Assembly: GCA_002104985.1 (NCBI GenBank)
Contig: MCGO01000002.1
Span: forward strand, 744,001 to 808,000
Length of the DNA stretch: 64,000 bases
Reading direction: 5' to 3'
From: Rhizoclosmatium globosum
Lineage: Eukaryota > Chytridiomycota > Chytridiomycetes > Chytridiales > Chytriomycetaceae
The notes under the pieces were generated by a model. It had not been told where the DNA came from, searched no databases, and was given only the letters and a program-made list of their open reading frames with translations. Below, piece by piece: positions 62,913 through 64,000 of this stretch; within the stretch, counting starts at the first letter, position 1; every line of letters starts with the position of its first letter. The position numbers and the translations under genes were made by a program.

Positions 62913-63329
62913 TGTTCAACTGTCTGCACTAGGTATTCAGGGTTTGAAAACAAAATTGAAACCATTGTTTTTTCAAACACAGCACAATATAGTGGGTGAT
63001 ATAGTGACTCGTTCAATAATACAAGTAAGCGTTACTATCTCTTGTGCTGATATTAGTTCTGGAGAGAAATAGCGGTAACGCCGAACCTAAAAACCTACCA
63101 AACGGTATACCAAATGGTGGCAAGGACGCATGAGCTCAAATCAGGAATGATATGATTCATGGACAAAGATGCTTGTTGGTTTTGGGAAAATCAGCAACCC
63201 AATTTTGTTTTGCAGTGTCTCGTTTTGGCACCTGATCACCCGCCCCTGAAACGCACCAGCGCTTGCGATCCGAACCAAGTGAGTGTGATTGAGGAGTGGA
63301 TAGCGAACCTTTTGCTGACTCAACGTTAG

Positions 63330-64000
63330 TGAGCCGCGCACGCACCACGAATCCGGCGGCGTCGTTGAATGCGATGGACGTGACTCCGATCTCAGCGACG
63401 TCGACGAGGAACTCAACTCGAATGCGCAGCTCAGACAGAACAACTCGTTCCAACAACAACAACAACAACAACAGCCGCAGCCACCGCCGAGAAAGGGCTT
63501 CTTTGGCTTCGGTCGCAGACAGGACCAGCCACAGCCAGCAGCAGCAACAACAACAACAGATGCAGATGCAGGGCTTCCCGCAGCAGCAGCAGCAACAGCC
63601 ATACAGCCAGGGCCCGTATCAGCAGCAGCCAGCAGCAGTTCCAACCACAACAACAGCAACAGCTGTACCAACAACAAATGAACTGGCAGCAACAACCTCA
63701 AGGACAGCAGAATTTGATGCCGATGCAGATGCAGATGGCCCAGGTACTTCCACTTCCTTTGAGACACACATCAACTCCTAACCCAATTACTACTGATTCA
63801 GCCCCACGAAAGCCGTGCCAAAAACGTCTCAGTAACCTCGAAAAGAGACTTAGTATAGAGAAGCGACTTTCACTGGATGGATCTGGATCAAAACGTGCCT
63901 CGCTGGAACTCAAATTACACGATGGATTGATTGTCGTGGACGAAGAAGAGCGGCTGAAGCAGCAGCGTCGTCCTCCAAATAATGTCATTGCTCATCCGCA
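63330..64000 (+). CDS. Gln-rich low-complexity protein, partial
   Basis: The exon after an acceptor at 63329 reads EPRTHHESGGVVECDGRDSD, then polyQ (63450-63480), RKGFFGFGRRQDQPQP and long Gln/Met/Pro tracts to a donor at about 63739. A second exon from about 63803 encodes KRLSNLEKRLSIEKRLSLDG, with three RxxS-type phospho-motifs, and HDGLIVVDEEERLKQQRRPP, and runs off the right edge. Frames change at about 63540 and 63635 inside the Q tracts, probably length errors in repeats. The 5' end is unresolved: exon 1 candidates at 63158-63290 do not join in phase. No domain recognised. Confidence 0.45.
63450..63720 (+). repeat. CAA/CAG-rich tracts
   Basis: Several CAA and CAG runs within the partial Q-rich gene. 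Open frames on the opposite strand here are Leu/Val-rich shadows and are not genes. Confidence 0.85.

Noticed and set aside
63141..63767. Minus-strand open frame of 208 codons rich in Leu, Ala and Cys
   Set aside because: It is the complement of the Q-rich gene and has no domain.

Overview
This is a eukaryotic nuclear window, most likely from a fungus and probably an early-diverging (chytrid-like) one. Genes are dense on both strands and broken by many short introns of about 45-80 nt, mostly GT-AG with CTAAC/CTAAT-like branch sites. A Zn2Cys6 (ERT1/RDS2-type) transcription factor and a probable Vac7 homologue point to Fungi. SS18-, AKTIP- and ABTB1-like genes, rare or absent in yeasts, point away from Ascomycota. 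The lineage is inference.

Layout. 1-9.9 kb: partial PC-esterase/NXPE-like membrane protein, SS18-like coactivator, USP8/Doa4-type deubiquitinase, asparaginase with ankyrin repeats. 10.1-20.1 kb (all minus): PDI-like ER protein, GH47 mannosidase, first member (P1) of an unrecognised family, ABTB1-like ankyrin-BTB protein, ARL1 GTPase, BMT5-like rRNA methyltransferase. 20.1-25.8 kb: tandem glutathione transferases, AKTIP/FTS, NASP-type histone chaperone, four-helix membrane protein. 26.0-31.1 kb: tandem zinc-ribbon genes, one interrupted by a 28S rRNA fragment, two more members (P3, P2) of the unrecognised family, and a Cys-containing small gene. 31.2-44.4 kb: ITC1/ACF1 remodeller subunit, GET4, coiled-coil protein, fatty-acid-hydroxylase-superfamily enzyme, INO1, Zn2Cys6 factor. 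44.5-64 kb: URB1, mitochondrial carrier, Vac7-like protein, GT8-GT34 fusion, large disordered protein, tandem GNATs, and a partial Q-rich protein.

Most genes are housekeeping: trafficking (ARL1, GET4, AKTIP, Vac7-like), ribosome biogenesis (URB1, BMT5-like), chromatin (ITC1, NASP, SS18-like) and the secretory pathway (PDI-like, GH47, GT8-GT34). I see no operons, CRISPR arrays, tRNA genes or intact transposons.

Two features dominate. Roughly 40 places inside conserved protein cores appear to lack exactly one base, so many genes read in two or three frames. This is most simply explained by consensus deletions in the assembly, but the one-directional bias should be tested. Second, three genes share a domain I cannot place in a known family, and a 118-nt piece of 28S rRNA sits inside one of a duplicated gene pair. 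Exon boundaries are by eye from splice motifs and protein continuity.
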